A DNA stretch of 64,000 nucleotides from Ascidia mentula. Its lineage: Eukaryota; Chordata; Ascidiacea; Phlebobranchia; Ascidiidae. The notes under the pieces are model-generated. The model saw only the letters and a program-made list of their open reading frames with translations. It was not told where the DNA came from and did not search any database. The stretch is from positions 24,764,266 to 24,828,265 of the forward strand of contig OX387197.1 in the NCBI GenBank assembly GCA_947561715.1. The letters are read 5' to 3'. Below, piece after piece: positions 45,888 to 56,899 of the stretch. Within the stretch, counting starts at the first letter, position 1. The number at the start of each line of letters is the position of its first letter. The translations under genes were made by a program, and so were the position numbers.

Positions 45888-46015
45888 TACAGTAGAATTC
45901 AGCTAATCCGGATTCGTTTTGTCGGACAAAATTGTGTTACAAATTAAAATCAACTTTATACGAACCAGGCGAAATTCCGGATAAATCTAATTCGGATTAC
46001 CCGGGTTATGCTGTA
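45888..46015. mobile_element. Short pogo/Tc1-like MITE, TA-flanked, touching the end of the MADS-like gene
   Basis: The ends TACAGTAGAATTCAGCTAAT and, read from the other side, TACAGCATAACCCGGG converge on matching TAATCCG-ATT segments. This forms degenerate terminal inverted repeats of about 27 bp with TA at each end and no coding capacity. The right end lies one base from the stop codon of the gene at 46017-49611. Confidence 0.5.
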
Positions 46016-46016
46016 T

Positions 46017-49000
46017 TCACTGAACAGAGGAAAACTGACACGCGCCATTGAATGTAATACCACTAGGCTTTGGATTAAAAAATCTTACCAGTTTTAAGAT
46101 GCGATTCTGCGTTTCCGTGAGTTTGAGAAAATTTCCGTTCAAATCCGCGTTGCGATCATGAGAACATCGCGGTTTCTTAGCAGGCACGTGACCACTTCGT
46201 GATTCGCAAGGTTGATTTTCATGGACGTTCCAAGGTCGTTTTTGTCGACTTTCTACGTCAAAAAGCTGATGATTTACCAACCTCGTGACGTCTGGGGGGG
46301 TTGGGAGGAGCGTTCTTCTACCCGTCGTCGAATTTAGCCGGGGAAAATTCGTTTCGGTTCCCTCATTGGATTCGAAATAGCGCCATCCTTTGGTTGAGTT
46401 TCTGTTTAGTCCAGTTTGCTCCGGTTGCAAAGTTGGTTTGTTCGATGACGACAAATTCGACGCCCTCGACTCGTTCGAAGAACTCGAATGTTTCTCTTTC
46501 GGAGAAGCGGTCTTCACTGCTCGCGCGTTGGTTACTTTGTTCTGGGACCGAAGGTTGTGGCTTTTCGGCGAAAGTTTATTTTTTCTTTCCGTATTTGTAT
46601 GGTTGGATTTCTTTGTCGGGCTACTTTGGAGGGAACGCTTCGGGTGGGCGGGTTCGCGGGGTTTACTCGACTTGTGGCTCAAGGTCAAGTTTTTCACTGA
46701 CGTCATTGACTGACGCGTCCTCGTGCGATTGGAAATTGACGAGCTTTCCGGCTGCGGAAACGGCGGCACTTCGAAAAATGACTTTTCGGGTTTCAACGGT
46801 TTGTCGCGTTGTCTCGCGGTCACTGGTGATCGGGATCGTTCGGGTCGGCCTTGGCGGCTGTGGTGGGTTTTGGAGGGAACACTACGCTGATAACTTTTAC
46901 TTGGCGTCCGTCGACTGTTGAGACTTGCTTTAGATGGCGGTTTCACACGCTCCGGGGCGCCACCAGAGGGCGATGTTTTTCTGCAGCTCGTCGTTGTTTC
47001 CGTTTTTCCGCTCGAAACTTCGTTAGCGTTGCGATTGGATGGAGTTGTTGCGTTAATTTTCGGTTTGTTGAGTGGGCGAGTCGGGTTTGTCTTTGTTGGC
47101 CCACTGATGGGAGACGCTTTCTTTCTATCTGCCGAATTCGTGGCTGGTGAAACACTTCTCGAAGTCTCAAAATTATTTCCTTTTATTCGCTGTTCTCCTT
47201 TTGATCTTTGCAAGTCGTCTAGCGTGTTCTTCGTCTCTTTAGAGGCAGATTTCACTGATTTTTCGCAAGTAGTCACCTGTTCTCCTGTCCCTCCACCCTT
47301 TTCAACTGGACGATTTTTAACGGACTTTTCGGATGATTCCGGACGTGCAGGCGACCTATCTGAACCAAGCTTCAATGCCGGGTTAGGAGTTTGAATATTT
47401 TGTGCTTTTTCGTTAGATTGTGATGAATTAGTTTTGATCCCAGTCGACTTTTCTTTGGATGGAGTTTTTGTTTGGGGTTTAGTCGGTTGTTTCTTATTAG
47501 TTGGTTTGTTTGGTTGCGGTTTTGTCTTTACCGGATTATTTTTTTGGTTGGTATTTCCGGTTTTCCCACTTTTCTGACTTTTCTTTGGACCTTGTTCTGT
47601 GTTTGACTTGTATTTCTTGCACCATTGCACCATCGACTCCACCGGATTTGGCGCAGGAGATTTTTCAGCATCGAAGAAAATGTGCGAACTAGGCTTTGAC
47701 TTGCCAAACTTGCAATTTGCACAACGACGATTATTGCATTTTTTTGCCGTGAGGTTTCCTATAAACTCGTAGGGATTTTTGTGTTTCGTCGCAGAACCAT
47801 CACCAGTCCCATCTCCTTTGATTTCACCACCATGGGGCGTCTCTCTGCGTGCAATGTCCGGATGGTCTTTCTCACCCTGCCGAGTGGCGGTTGCCATAGC
47901 AACAGTTTCAATAAGAACTGGTTTCACATCCACCAGTGGAGGAGGTTGGGGGACTCCGCTTTCTGCAGCATCTTCAGATGAAGAGCTGTTGTCACTGGAG
48001 GTGGAATCTTCGCTTTCCGATGACGACTCGTCGCTGCTGGTGGTGTCACTTGAATCACTAGAGTCATCACTGTCGGATGAGCTGGAACTTGAGGATTCAT
48101 CTCTTATCTGAGCAGAGTGCTGAGGATGCTTCATCTTCTCCACTTCAATATTGATGTCCAACGACAACTCGGATTGGTTTCGAATTCGTCTTCGAATTGT
48201 GCTTTCCAATGTCGGAACATCATCGGATAATTGCTTATTGTTTACATTTAACTGTGGTTGATTCTGTGCCTCAGTAAAAGAAGGTTTTGGCCTGGGTAAT
48301 TTCCGGATCAGTGGAGTGGATTTTTTTCCCTGAGCAGTGTTAGTCTTTGGTGATTGCTTTCTCACCTCTTTCGGATTGGTGGAAGCCAAACTAGTGATTT
48401 TGGCTGGTTGTTGGGGTCTTGGGGATGGTGCTTGAGTTGAAGTGGTAGTTGCAGATGATATGTGGGTTCTGGGGGTGTTATATGGTGAACCACTGGTTGT
48501 GGGAATTGTTCTCTGAGGTGTACCAGTGGTTTTATTCTGGCTTTGCATAGGACTGGCATTCAGGTTTTGACCTTGGGATATTGGTGAGGTGACACCATTG
48601 TTTGGTGTACTCTTGTCAGTCGTAGATATTGAGGTTTGTTGGCTGACAGCATGGTTTTCATTATTGTGTCCTACTGTGTGGAAATTGTTGGCAGTATTCA
48701 ACATGCCACGGAAATGTGGATTCTGCAAGGAAAAAAAAAACTTGTGTCATGGCAACTACAAACTACATACAGGTTGCTTCATGTAGCAATATGAGTTATT
48801 GGAATATATAGTTTAAAAACAGTTTCTTTTGCTTGTTTGAAGAGCTTCAGTTATAAGTAACATGAAAGCTCCACTACATCCCAGCCACAATTTTGATGGT
48901 AAGTTTTAACCTGCGAGTCTCAACCATATAGAAAAATAAGAAAACTGGAAACTTACAAAGGCACAGGCTGATGTAAAATAATTCTTGGTAAACTGACGGG

Positions 49001-49611
49001 AGTAATTTTCAATTAGTTCACACTTTTTGAGCTTCTCCTCCAACACTGTATTGCTAGCATAGAAAGCAATACCTTGAGATGGCGATCTCACAGTTACAGA
49101 AACCTGCATTAAAAAAAGTTGTTTAAGAAAGGGCTTGCCAGTTGCTTGCAACCCCGTTTAATCACATAAAATTTTATGTGACCTTTTGTGTCTGACTGTC
49201 AACTAATTATACCCAGCATAGGTATCAGGAGGTGCAATTTGAGACAAAGTACCTTTAAAAAATTTATTGTTTAACATTCTACTCTTTGTTGCCTCCAGTT
49301 AGGAAAATCCCAGTTTAAAGAACTCACTTTTTTTACACAAACATATCGATTTGGCTTGTTTAAAATTATACAAACACGAAACAATTCTATTGTTGAAAAT
49401 TTGATTGCAAGACATACTTAAAATACTTTATGACACAAACACATGAGAGCAATTCCACACAAACCTCGGCACCAGTAGCTTCTTCCAATTCAAATGCTTT
49501 CTGCATGAGAGTCCGCTGCCTTGACGTGTAGACCCTTTCATATTCAGCCGCCGATGTTATATTCTGCAAGACCCTCCTGTTTTTCGGTGCTCGCTTTGGT
49601 CTTGACAACAT
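46017..49611 (-). CDS. Large disordered protein with a divergent N-terminal MADS-like domain
   Basis: Three exons, all phase 0: 49465-49611, 48957-49103, 46017-48722, giving 999 residues. An in-frame TAG upstream makes the Met at 49611 the first possible start in this exon. Residues 1-75 read MLSRPKRAPKNRRVLQNITS, YERVYTSRQRTLMQKAFELE, EATGAEVSVTVRSPSQGIAF, YAS. They align without gaps to the SRF MADS core (FSKRKTGIMKKAYELSTLTG): shared I, R, M, KA, EL, TG, V and A positions. The two strands and the recognition helix are recognisable, but several basic DNA-contact residues differ. Next comes a charged helical segment (EEKLKKCELIENYSRQF). The long third exon is low complexity: a Ser/Asp/Glu tract near residues 304-350, a Cys cluster CNNRRCANC near 425-435, and a Pro/Thr/Lys/Ser-rich C-terminal half rich in SP and TP sites. 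A distant reading as an AFF-type protein was considered because of the Ser/Asp tract. Function inferred only: a nuclear DNA-binding or co-regulatory protein. Confidence 0.8.
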
Positions 49612-49993
49612 TTCCACAGTCTCATGAGCACAATTTGTGTAGTAAACTTCCTACCACAAGGTCTAAAAATTAAAAAAGAAGTTAAAGTAAAAATTTCAGA
49701 GGTACCAACAACTAAAGGTTGGTGTAAGGAGGCACACATGTAGAAAAAGCAAGAGGTATGGAAGAGTTTTACTTACAAGCACTTGCATAAAAAGAAACGA
49801 AATATATGTAATTAACACATGAACTGCTTCATAAAAAATAAAATAATTGTTGAAAAGAAACCATGTTACAAGTGCACAACCAATCATCACAAATTTAATT
49901 TTCAAATGAAAAGTGCATTAAAACTGCACAAAAATGACGATACAAAACTTCAAACAAAAAAGTACACAGTGTCAACATTTCTTTCTAAGCTAC

Positions 49994-51258
49994 TCAATCT
50001 TCATCCAAGTTAATATTCTGCAACTCCAATGGAATAATGTTGAATGTTATAATCTCTGCAAATTCCTCGAAAGGTATTTTTTTTGCAAATGCAATGAAAT
50101 CTTCCTCGTCAATATAGCCCTGCTCATTTACATCTGCCTTAGAAAAAAAGACATAACGGTGAAATCAACGTTGAGCAAAATATAGTGGGAGAACATATAA
50201 CCTTACTTGTTTAATGAAATTGCTGGCCATTTTTTGCAATGAATCTTGTTCATATTCAGGGTAAACATGCTTAAGAATCCTTTGGACAATTTCCACAGTT
50301 AATGGTTTTCCATTGTTCAGTACAGCAAATATTACTGAAAGGCAGACAAATTAAAATTTTAGTAAGTTATGTAGATAAAAACAGGCAACAAAACATGTAT
50401 AAATGTAATAGACCACCTTTTAATTTCACCAAGGGCTCAATATTCTTAAACCAAAAACAAACTTTCAGATAGCTTTGAAAGGACAATTGGAATTTTTTAT
50501 CCCATGGGAGCTGTCTCAGTAACTGCCAAAAAACAAGGTTTTGTTAAACACACTCGATGAAAACCAACAAATATATTCAAGATGTAAAATAAACCTGTTG
50601 AATAAACTTGTCATCTGACTGCCATATTTTGCTTTGTTTCGTCAATACACCTTTATTATTCGAACCCAACAATACAAACCTTCTCCAGCATCTAACAACC
50701 TACAAAGACAAATTGACGATAATATTCTGTCCAAAATTAGAAAACAACAACATCCAATCAACAAGAAGGAGCAAATATAATAAGAACAGTTGAACTTTAT
50801 AAATATGTACTGTTATTTTTTGGTCAGACTTGCATGTAAAGCAAGAATGTAACTGCTCAAATTAATGTTCAATAATAGGACATATTGTATGGGTAATTTA
50901 TTGACATTATTTCAAAACAAACATTGTGCACTGAAAAAATTTGATCAAACTTTTCATCAAGACAATGAACATACCAATGCGAAAAATATAGGCCATACAA
51001 AAATCCATTGAAAAGTTTATTGTTTTGATGAAAAGTTTGGAATTTTTGTGCACAATCATATTTCAACCAACTTTGGTTGCACATTTCAATGCTTTTTTAT
51101 GCGTATTATTATAGCAGTTATATTATATTCATACGTACTTCAGCAAAGGGCATCCCACATGCTTCGGCATGCCTGAAAATCCACTGGGGGTTGCTTGGTT
51201 TCAAATTTTTAACCTGCTCTTTCTTCTGAATGACGAAATGTGTATTGTATGCTCCCAT
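49994..51258 (-). CDS. Small EF-hand protein, calcineurin B / CHP-like
   Basis: Five exons in phase: 51139-51258, 50595-50699, 50417-50522, 50207-50334, 49994-50137, about 200 residues. An in-frame TAA upstream makes Met 51258 the first start. The N-terminus MGAYNTHF fits an N-myristoylation signal (Gly2, Thr6). Helical EF-hand-like segments follow: VVRCWRRFVLLGSNNKGVLT, QLLRQLPWDKKFQLSFQSYL, VIFAVLNNGKPLTVEIVQRI. The last EF-hand, ADVNEQGYIDEEDFIAFAKK, keeps Asp, Asn, Gly, Ile, Asp and an acidic twelfth position and could bind calcium; the earlier loops look degenerate. This layout matches the calcineurin B / CHP / CIB group, which bind phosphatases, exchangers or integrins. The exact orthologue is not recognised. 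It sits 382 bp upstream of the MADS-like gene on the same strand. Confidence 0.75.
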
Positions 51259-53121
51259 CTGATGCAAAATACGAAGTGCTTTGTGGGAACTACGGTCGAT
51301 AATTTAGTGCCAATTGGATGAAAAAAATACAACTCTCATTTGCAGCAGTACACACGCACTATATGACGTCACTTTAATCCATGGGGAATACCCTACGTGT
51401 GTTGTAAAATAAAAATATGATTTTTTCAGCGGAAAATTAAGAAAACATTTTTCTAGTACGACAAAACTACTTCTGTCGAAGGCTTGACAAAAGACTGCAG
51501 AGTACTCTGAGACAAATAAAACGTTGTGATTATGAAGTGGATAAGAACATATCAATTCGTAAAAAGGAGTTTATTAATCCATATACTGGCAATCCATATA
51601 TTTATCACGGTAATTAAAAAGGGACAATCAATCTACAACAACAATACAGGAGCATAATTTAGTTATTTTTGACCAGTAGAGATAACGGAAGGACGACAAA
51701 ATATTCAATAGTTTTGTAAGTCCCCGACTCGCTGGGGCTTGGTGTATATGCAGCGCATGATTTTAGTTTGGAGCACCTGCTTTTGACCAGAGGGATGTTA
51801 GTTGACAAAAAAATCGCCGGTTATAACAAAACTGTAAACGCGGGTTACTTGGCCACCCTAAGAGCAGCATGATGTTTTTGCACGTAAAAGTTCATAGGCT
51901 GACCTATCTAAGGATACCAAAATTCTTTTTAAAAAACATATTCATGTTCGGTTATGAATATGATATGCGTGTTATGACATAAGTTGCGAAAAAAAGATTC
52001 GCTGGCAAAAATTATAAATCAGAGCATTCTACGCGCTTATAACGATATTAAAATATCTGAAAAATTCGAACAGACAAGTGCAGAAATATGAATTTATATT
52101 TTGAAAACATGAAAAAATATCGATTTTTCTTTGATAACATTTTTCATCGTTATATGCTCAAACTTTTAATTTTCAACCAAACGAAAGTACGAAAACCAAG
52201 CTTTTCAAAGATATTAAACTTGTCTAAAAGCGCATTAAGCCGCCGCTGTACGAGCCGAATACAGTTGAAGCCTATACCCCCCTTATAAGCACAGCTTAGG
52301 GGTGGTGTGGTGGATACTTTTGTCGATAAATGTTCGTTTTCAAATATTTTAATATCGTTTGGAAGGGTTAAGCGCATAGAATGCTCTTGCCTTAAAATTT
52401 TTGCCAGCAAATCTCGTTTTGGCAACCGATGTCATAATACGCATATCATATTCATAACCGAACATGAATATGTTTTTTTTTAAATAATTTTTGTATCTTT
52501 AGAAAGGTGAGCCAATAAACTTTTACAGGCAAAAAAAATCATGCTGCTACCTCGCAGGGTAGCAGAGTAACCCGCGTTTAAAATTTTCTTAACTGGCAAT
52601 TTTTTTTTGGCAACTAACATCTCTCTGGTCTGCTTTACATTTTCGCAATGCTGCAATTCGCAGCAGTGATACGATATTAAACAAAACTTAAATCTGCTTG
52701 GTGTCGTGGCTCGAACTGTTAATTCTGTAGGCTACCAGTAAAATATTTGATCAATTATCATGAAATTCTTCTTTGCCAAGACTTATTACGTAATAAAACG
52801 GATTCTTTTGGGGTTTGGATTTTTGTGGTTGTAGTATGATTTTTAGTTAGGCCTAATATAAATGACACTGCTCTGTGTCCACATTTTAAAGCTGTCGTTG
52901 CTTTGCATGAATCTCAGGTTGGCTTTAAAGAAAATGCTAGACAATTTTTTTTCCAGCCAACTTATAATAATCATAAAGGCCAAGATTCATTTGTCACTAA
53001 ACACACAATGGAACTTTAGTGTTTGTATTTATTCTCTTGTAGTTTAGCGCATATCATAAGTCGTGGAGCAATATACGTGAGAGCATAAGGCTTACTGCAG
53101 CTCCATCTCAACTTCCATCTT
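51259..53121. other. Intergenic region holding a foldback element
   Basis: Apart from the 51785-52630 inverted-repeat element, nothing gene-like was recognised. The part just above 51258 would hold the EF-hand gene promoter. Confidence 0.5.
51785..52630. mobile_element. Foldback-type element: two roughly 300-bp inverted arms
   Basis: The left arm (about 51785-52080) and right arm (about 52320-52630) are imperfect reverse complements: GACCAGAGGGATGTTAGTTG outside, AAACGCGGGTTAC, CAGCATGAT, CATATTCATGTTCGGTTATG, GAATATGATATGCGT, AGCATTCTA and CGATATTAAAATAT inside. The spacer is about 240 bp with no coding capacity. A target-site duplication could not be fixed. It looks like a non-autonomous foldback or long-TIR DNA element. 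Confidence 0.85.
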
Positions 53122-53749
53122 TTAAAGCATATATGCTACCAACAATGGAAGCAGGAAATGAAAGGAAAAGTTGGGAAGTTGACTGTGGATAGCAGATGAT
53201 TGTTCGGGATCCACTGTGTTGCAATAATCTGTGGAATTTTATTTATCGTTGAGATTGGTTAAAATGAATCAAAAAAGGGAACAATTTAGTTTATTGTTTT
53301 TGAAAGTTTATTAGAAATTCGTCAGGTTTTAGTATGAATGGCCACTCTTTAATTTGAAACGTGTGTTACATGTCATGGTACTTCAAAGCAAAAGTTTGTT
53401 CAAAGTGTGTATTCCTGAAACTAAACAACTGGGTAAGGTCACAAAAGAATTAGATGAGCAAACTGAAACAGTAAAGTATGCACTGCATCTTACCGCTTTC
53501 GCACAAAAGACCGCAAATCACGTTGTCGGGGTCCCAGCAATTCCGATACGTTGTCGGGGTCCCAGCAATTCCGATACGTTGTAGTGGTATGTTTCCAAGA
53601 TCTGCTTGGTTCCATGCAATATGAACAAACAGTATCACAATCCACCACATATGAAGAGTTGGGAAATAAATGTGCCTGTGTGCAATCCATATTGTCGATT
53701 TTGCCCCTGTACCACGTGTAGCTACACTCATAACACTTGAGACCATTGC
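53122..53749 (-). pseudogene. Broken Ly6/uPAR-type GPI-protein gene
   Basis: Exon 53494-53749 encodes GNGLKCYECSYTWYRGKI, NSSYVVDCDTVCSYCMEP and CWDPDNV. Exon 53122-53228 encodes DYCNTVDPEQSSAIHS and a hydrophobic tail FHFLLPLLVAYML. Both parallel the intact genes at 58018-59344 and 61270-62596 (LKCYKCS; DYCN; FLLPLLIAYNIGML). No signal-peptide exon is found upstream, where a fossil Ty3/gypsy element lies. A 28-bp direct tandem repeat (about 53521-53576, unit containing GTCGGGGTCCCAGCAATTCC) lies inside the larger exon; 28 is not a multiple of three, so it shifts the frame. This paralogue is much more diverged than the other two and carries the second and third exons as one. Confidence 0.75.
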
Positions 53750-53834
53750 CTACAAAGTGTTAAAATATCCCGTGAAAAGTCATTTCGTGAATTCGTTTCG
53801 GTTAAAAAAATTGTATAGTTTCACCATATGATAT

Positions 53835-53880
53835 AGATGCAAAAGAGCCACAATAATTATTATGAGCTGCAGACAGTTGT
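53835..53880 (-). repeat. 5'-truncated tail of the hammerhead-bearing repeat
   Basis: On the minus strand it reads CTGTCTGCAGCTC followed by TTATTGTGGCTCTTTTGCATC, matching the copy 2 tail (CTGTCTGCAGCTC, then ATTATGGCTCTTTTGCGCAT). The ribozyme core upstream is absent. It lies beside the 3' end of the fossil gypsy element. Confidence 0.5.
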
Positions 53881-53926
53881 GCACAAGTCGCAAGCAAAGT
53901 AAGACTCATTTATCACAACGCAGTTT

Positions 53927-56820
53927 TCATTCTTCGAAACACGGCGAATTACATTGCACAATATCACGAACGTTATTTCCCGACATGTCAATTAACTGAT
54001 TATTGTGACGCTTCCAAAGAAATTTACAGTTTACACGTACAAGATAAGTCAGTGGCCCGAGAACTTTTTCAATGACGCCAACTGCCCAACGCTTACTACG
54101 AGCGCGATAATCTAGGGTTGCCACTTTTTGACCAACTTCAAATGTTCGTGGCCGTTGCCCGTGGTGTTTGTCGATGTGTTTTTCTATACATTTCTCGACC
54201 CTTCCCTCTCCCGTGGGTTGAACAAGATCCAGGCGGGTTCTCAGATTGCGCTTGATGAACAGCTTGGCAGGGGACTCTCCTAACAATGCATGAGGAGCAT
54301 TGCGGTAGGACAGCAAAAATCTTGATAGTTTGCTTTTGATGCTTCCGGTTTCGTTTGACATCGACTGTAAACCTTTCTTTACGGTTTGTACAAATCTCTC
54401 CGCTTGGCCGTTTGTGGCTGGTGAGGATGGAGCAGTCTTCATATGACGAATACCGTTCATCTTCAGGAACGTCTGGAACTCCTGTGAAATGAATTGAGGA
54501 CCATTGTCAGAAACAATTTTTTCAGGAATACCGTTCCTCCAAAAAAGCGGTGCGAAGTTCGTCTATAGTTGCAGCCGCCGTGGCGGAACGCATTGGGATT
54601 ACCTCCGGCCACTTAGAATAGGCATCCACGATCACCAAAAGCATGTGGTTTTCCACAGGACCTGCAAAGTCTATATGTATGCGTTGCCATGGTTTAACAC
54701 AAGTTTGCCAGGGGTGGTATTTTACTACAGGTGGTACGTTTCTATTTTGTAAGCACCCCGAACAGTTTTTGGACAATTCTTCAATATGGTTATCAAGGTT
54801 GGGCCACCAGACGTAATTTCGTGCGATTTGTACATTTTCACAACACCCAGGTGTCCGTTGTGTAATTCCTGCAAAATAGAGGACCTTAGATTTTCTGGAA
54901 TAACCACTCTGGGTCCCCAAACCAAACATCCGTAAAATGTGGATAACTCATTTCTTCGATAATAATATGGCATATTGGCACTTTCCGGCACCCAATTGCC
55001 CGATGTCACGCAAGCAAACACCCGTGACAAAATTTTATCTGAACGTGTGTGTTTAGCAATATCCTCGGCCGTTACAGGCAAAAAGTCAATCTGCTTTAAA
55101 TAAAAATTGCTTGCAGCATCGCACGAGGTTTCAGTGGAACCTTGCGGTAATCTAGACAAACAATCAGCGTTGCCGTGTTGAGTTGTACTGCGGTATTCGA
55201 TGGAATAATTGAGGCCTTGTTGGATGAAATATAGAAGAGAGAGGCTCGTGGTCAGTCACTAGCGTAAAATGTCGACCAAACAAGTAAATGTGAAACTTTT
55301 GCACATCCCACACAATTGCTAAAGCTTCTTTATCAATTTGCGAATAGTTTTTCTCGGACTTCGACAGAGATCTCGAGATGTACGCAATGGGTCGCTCAAT
55401 GCCTTCCGGCATTACATGTGACATAACTGCACCAATGCCGTACGGCGATGCATCACATGCTAACTTAATTGGCAAATTTACGTCGTACTGCGTAAGAACC
55501 TTATCAGAAGCCATCAGTTTACGAGCTTTGCAAATGACTGAATGCATTCCAAGGACCATGCAGTTCCATCTACGACCTTTCTCTAAAAGTTCACATAACG
55601 GATGCAACAAAGATGAAAGATTGGGCCAAAATCGATGATAATAATGAACTATAGGCCAAAAAACGAACGAAGCTGGGACACATTCTGTGGGGTCGGACAA
55701 CTTGTGACCGCCTTAATTTTATCTTGTGATTTATGCAATCCCTCTTTATCTACAACATGGCCACAAAATTCAATTTGATTCTTGAAAAACTCGCACTTGT
55801 TCGGATTGACTTTTAACCCATATGTTCTAGATCTGTTGCTCCAGTTATTATCATATCATCCAATAAACATTGTACTCCTTTTAACCCTTGCAACACTTGA
55901 TCCATAGCCTTTTGCCATAATGCCGGGGCTGAAGCTACCCCAAAAACTAGGCGGTTGTAACGAAAGAGTCCTTTGTGCGTATTAATGGTAAGCAAATGTT
56001 TACATTCGTCTTCCATTGTCGTTTGCAAATACGCATTTTTTAAATCCAGTTTTGTAAAACGATTTCCTCCAGCTAACGTGGCAAAAATATCAGTTACTTT
56101 AGGCAAGGGATATTGCTCTATGTTTAAGACTGGATTTAAAGTTACTTTAAAATCTCCGCACAATCTTACTGAGCCATCCTATTTCTGCCACACACGCTCT
56201 TCGGTTTCTTAGATTTTCATTTCTACTAAACTTGTTAATGGACACGTCATTATTTCTCATTATTTTTGTATCAGCATCGGCTTTTTCCAAAGTGTTAGCA
56301 ATTAGCACGGCTTGGGAAAAGTTCAAATTGCTTTCAATTAACAATCGCCGCTGTGTGGTCTCCGAAAGTATACCACAAACAAATCTTTGAGTTAATGCAT
56401 CGTCCAAAAAATCACCGTTTACAGATTCTCCAGGAATTTGATCACGCTTTCCAAATTTAAAACGTTCAGAAATTTTGAGGGTCGTAGGGTAAAAATGTTC
56501 TGTTAAAATTTTCACAATTTCCTTGTACGTTTTTGAGTAAGTTTTGGAGGGTGCAACCAAATCTTTCAAAAGACTGTATGTCTTAGCACCAACAAAATTC
56601 AAAAGCGCCGGTACTTTTTTTGTCATTGGAAATGTCATTAATTGTGAAGAACTGTTCAATACTTTCCACGTACGTTGGCCATGTTTCCGTTTCAGCACAA
56701 AATTCACAAACACTTCCCAAGTAAGACGATCCCATCCTCGTCGCTAGTGTAAAGTATTTGCCTTCCGGGACAGCCACATACACGCTTTCCTCGAGTAATT
56801 TATTGTAATGACCTCTCCGG
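53927..56820 (-). mobile_element. Fossil Ty3/gypsy LTR-retrotransposon, broken
   Basis: In minus-strand order the remains include a gag-like part (about 56150-56780), reverse transcriptase (about 55810-56160), RNase H (about 55160-55700), integrase zinc-binding and core regions (about 54520-55160), and the integrase C-terminal part (about 53930-54460). The family is Ty3/gypsy of the kind common in invertebrates. It is degraded, with several interruptions (roughly half a dozen). No flanking LTRs or target-site duplication were recognised, so it may be end-truncated. Its domains are still easily readable, which suggests moderate rather than great age. Confidence 0.9.
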
Positions 56821-56899
56821 CATACAGAGTGCTTATAAAGCGGTCGTTACGCTTCAGCGAGCACACGTGGTAATTGCAACACAAACACAATATATAACA

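Noticed and set aside
46301-47394. Long plus-strand frames opposite the MADS-like gene exon
   Set aside because: Shadow frames of a compositionally biased coding exon; no homology and no independent start or splice evidence.
46017-48722. AFF/FMR2-family identity based on the Ser/Asp tract
   Set aside because: The tract is low complexity; none of the AFF N-terminal or C-terminal homology blocks was recognised, and the N-terminus instead resembles a MADS domain.
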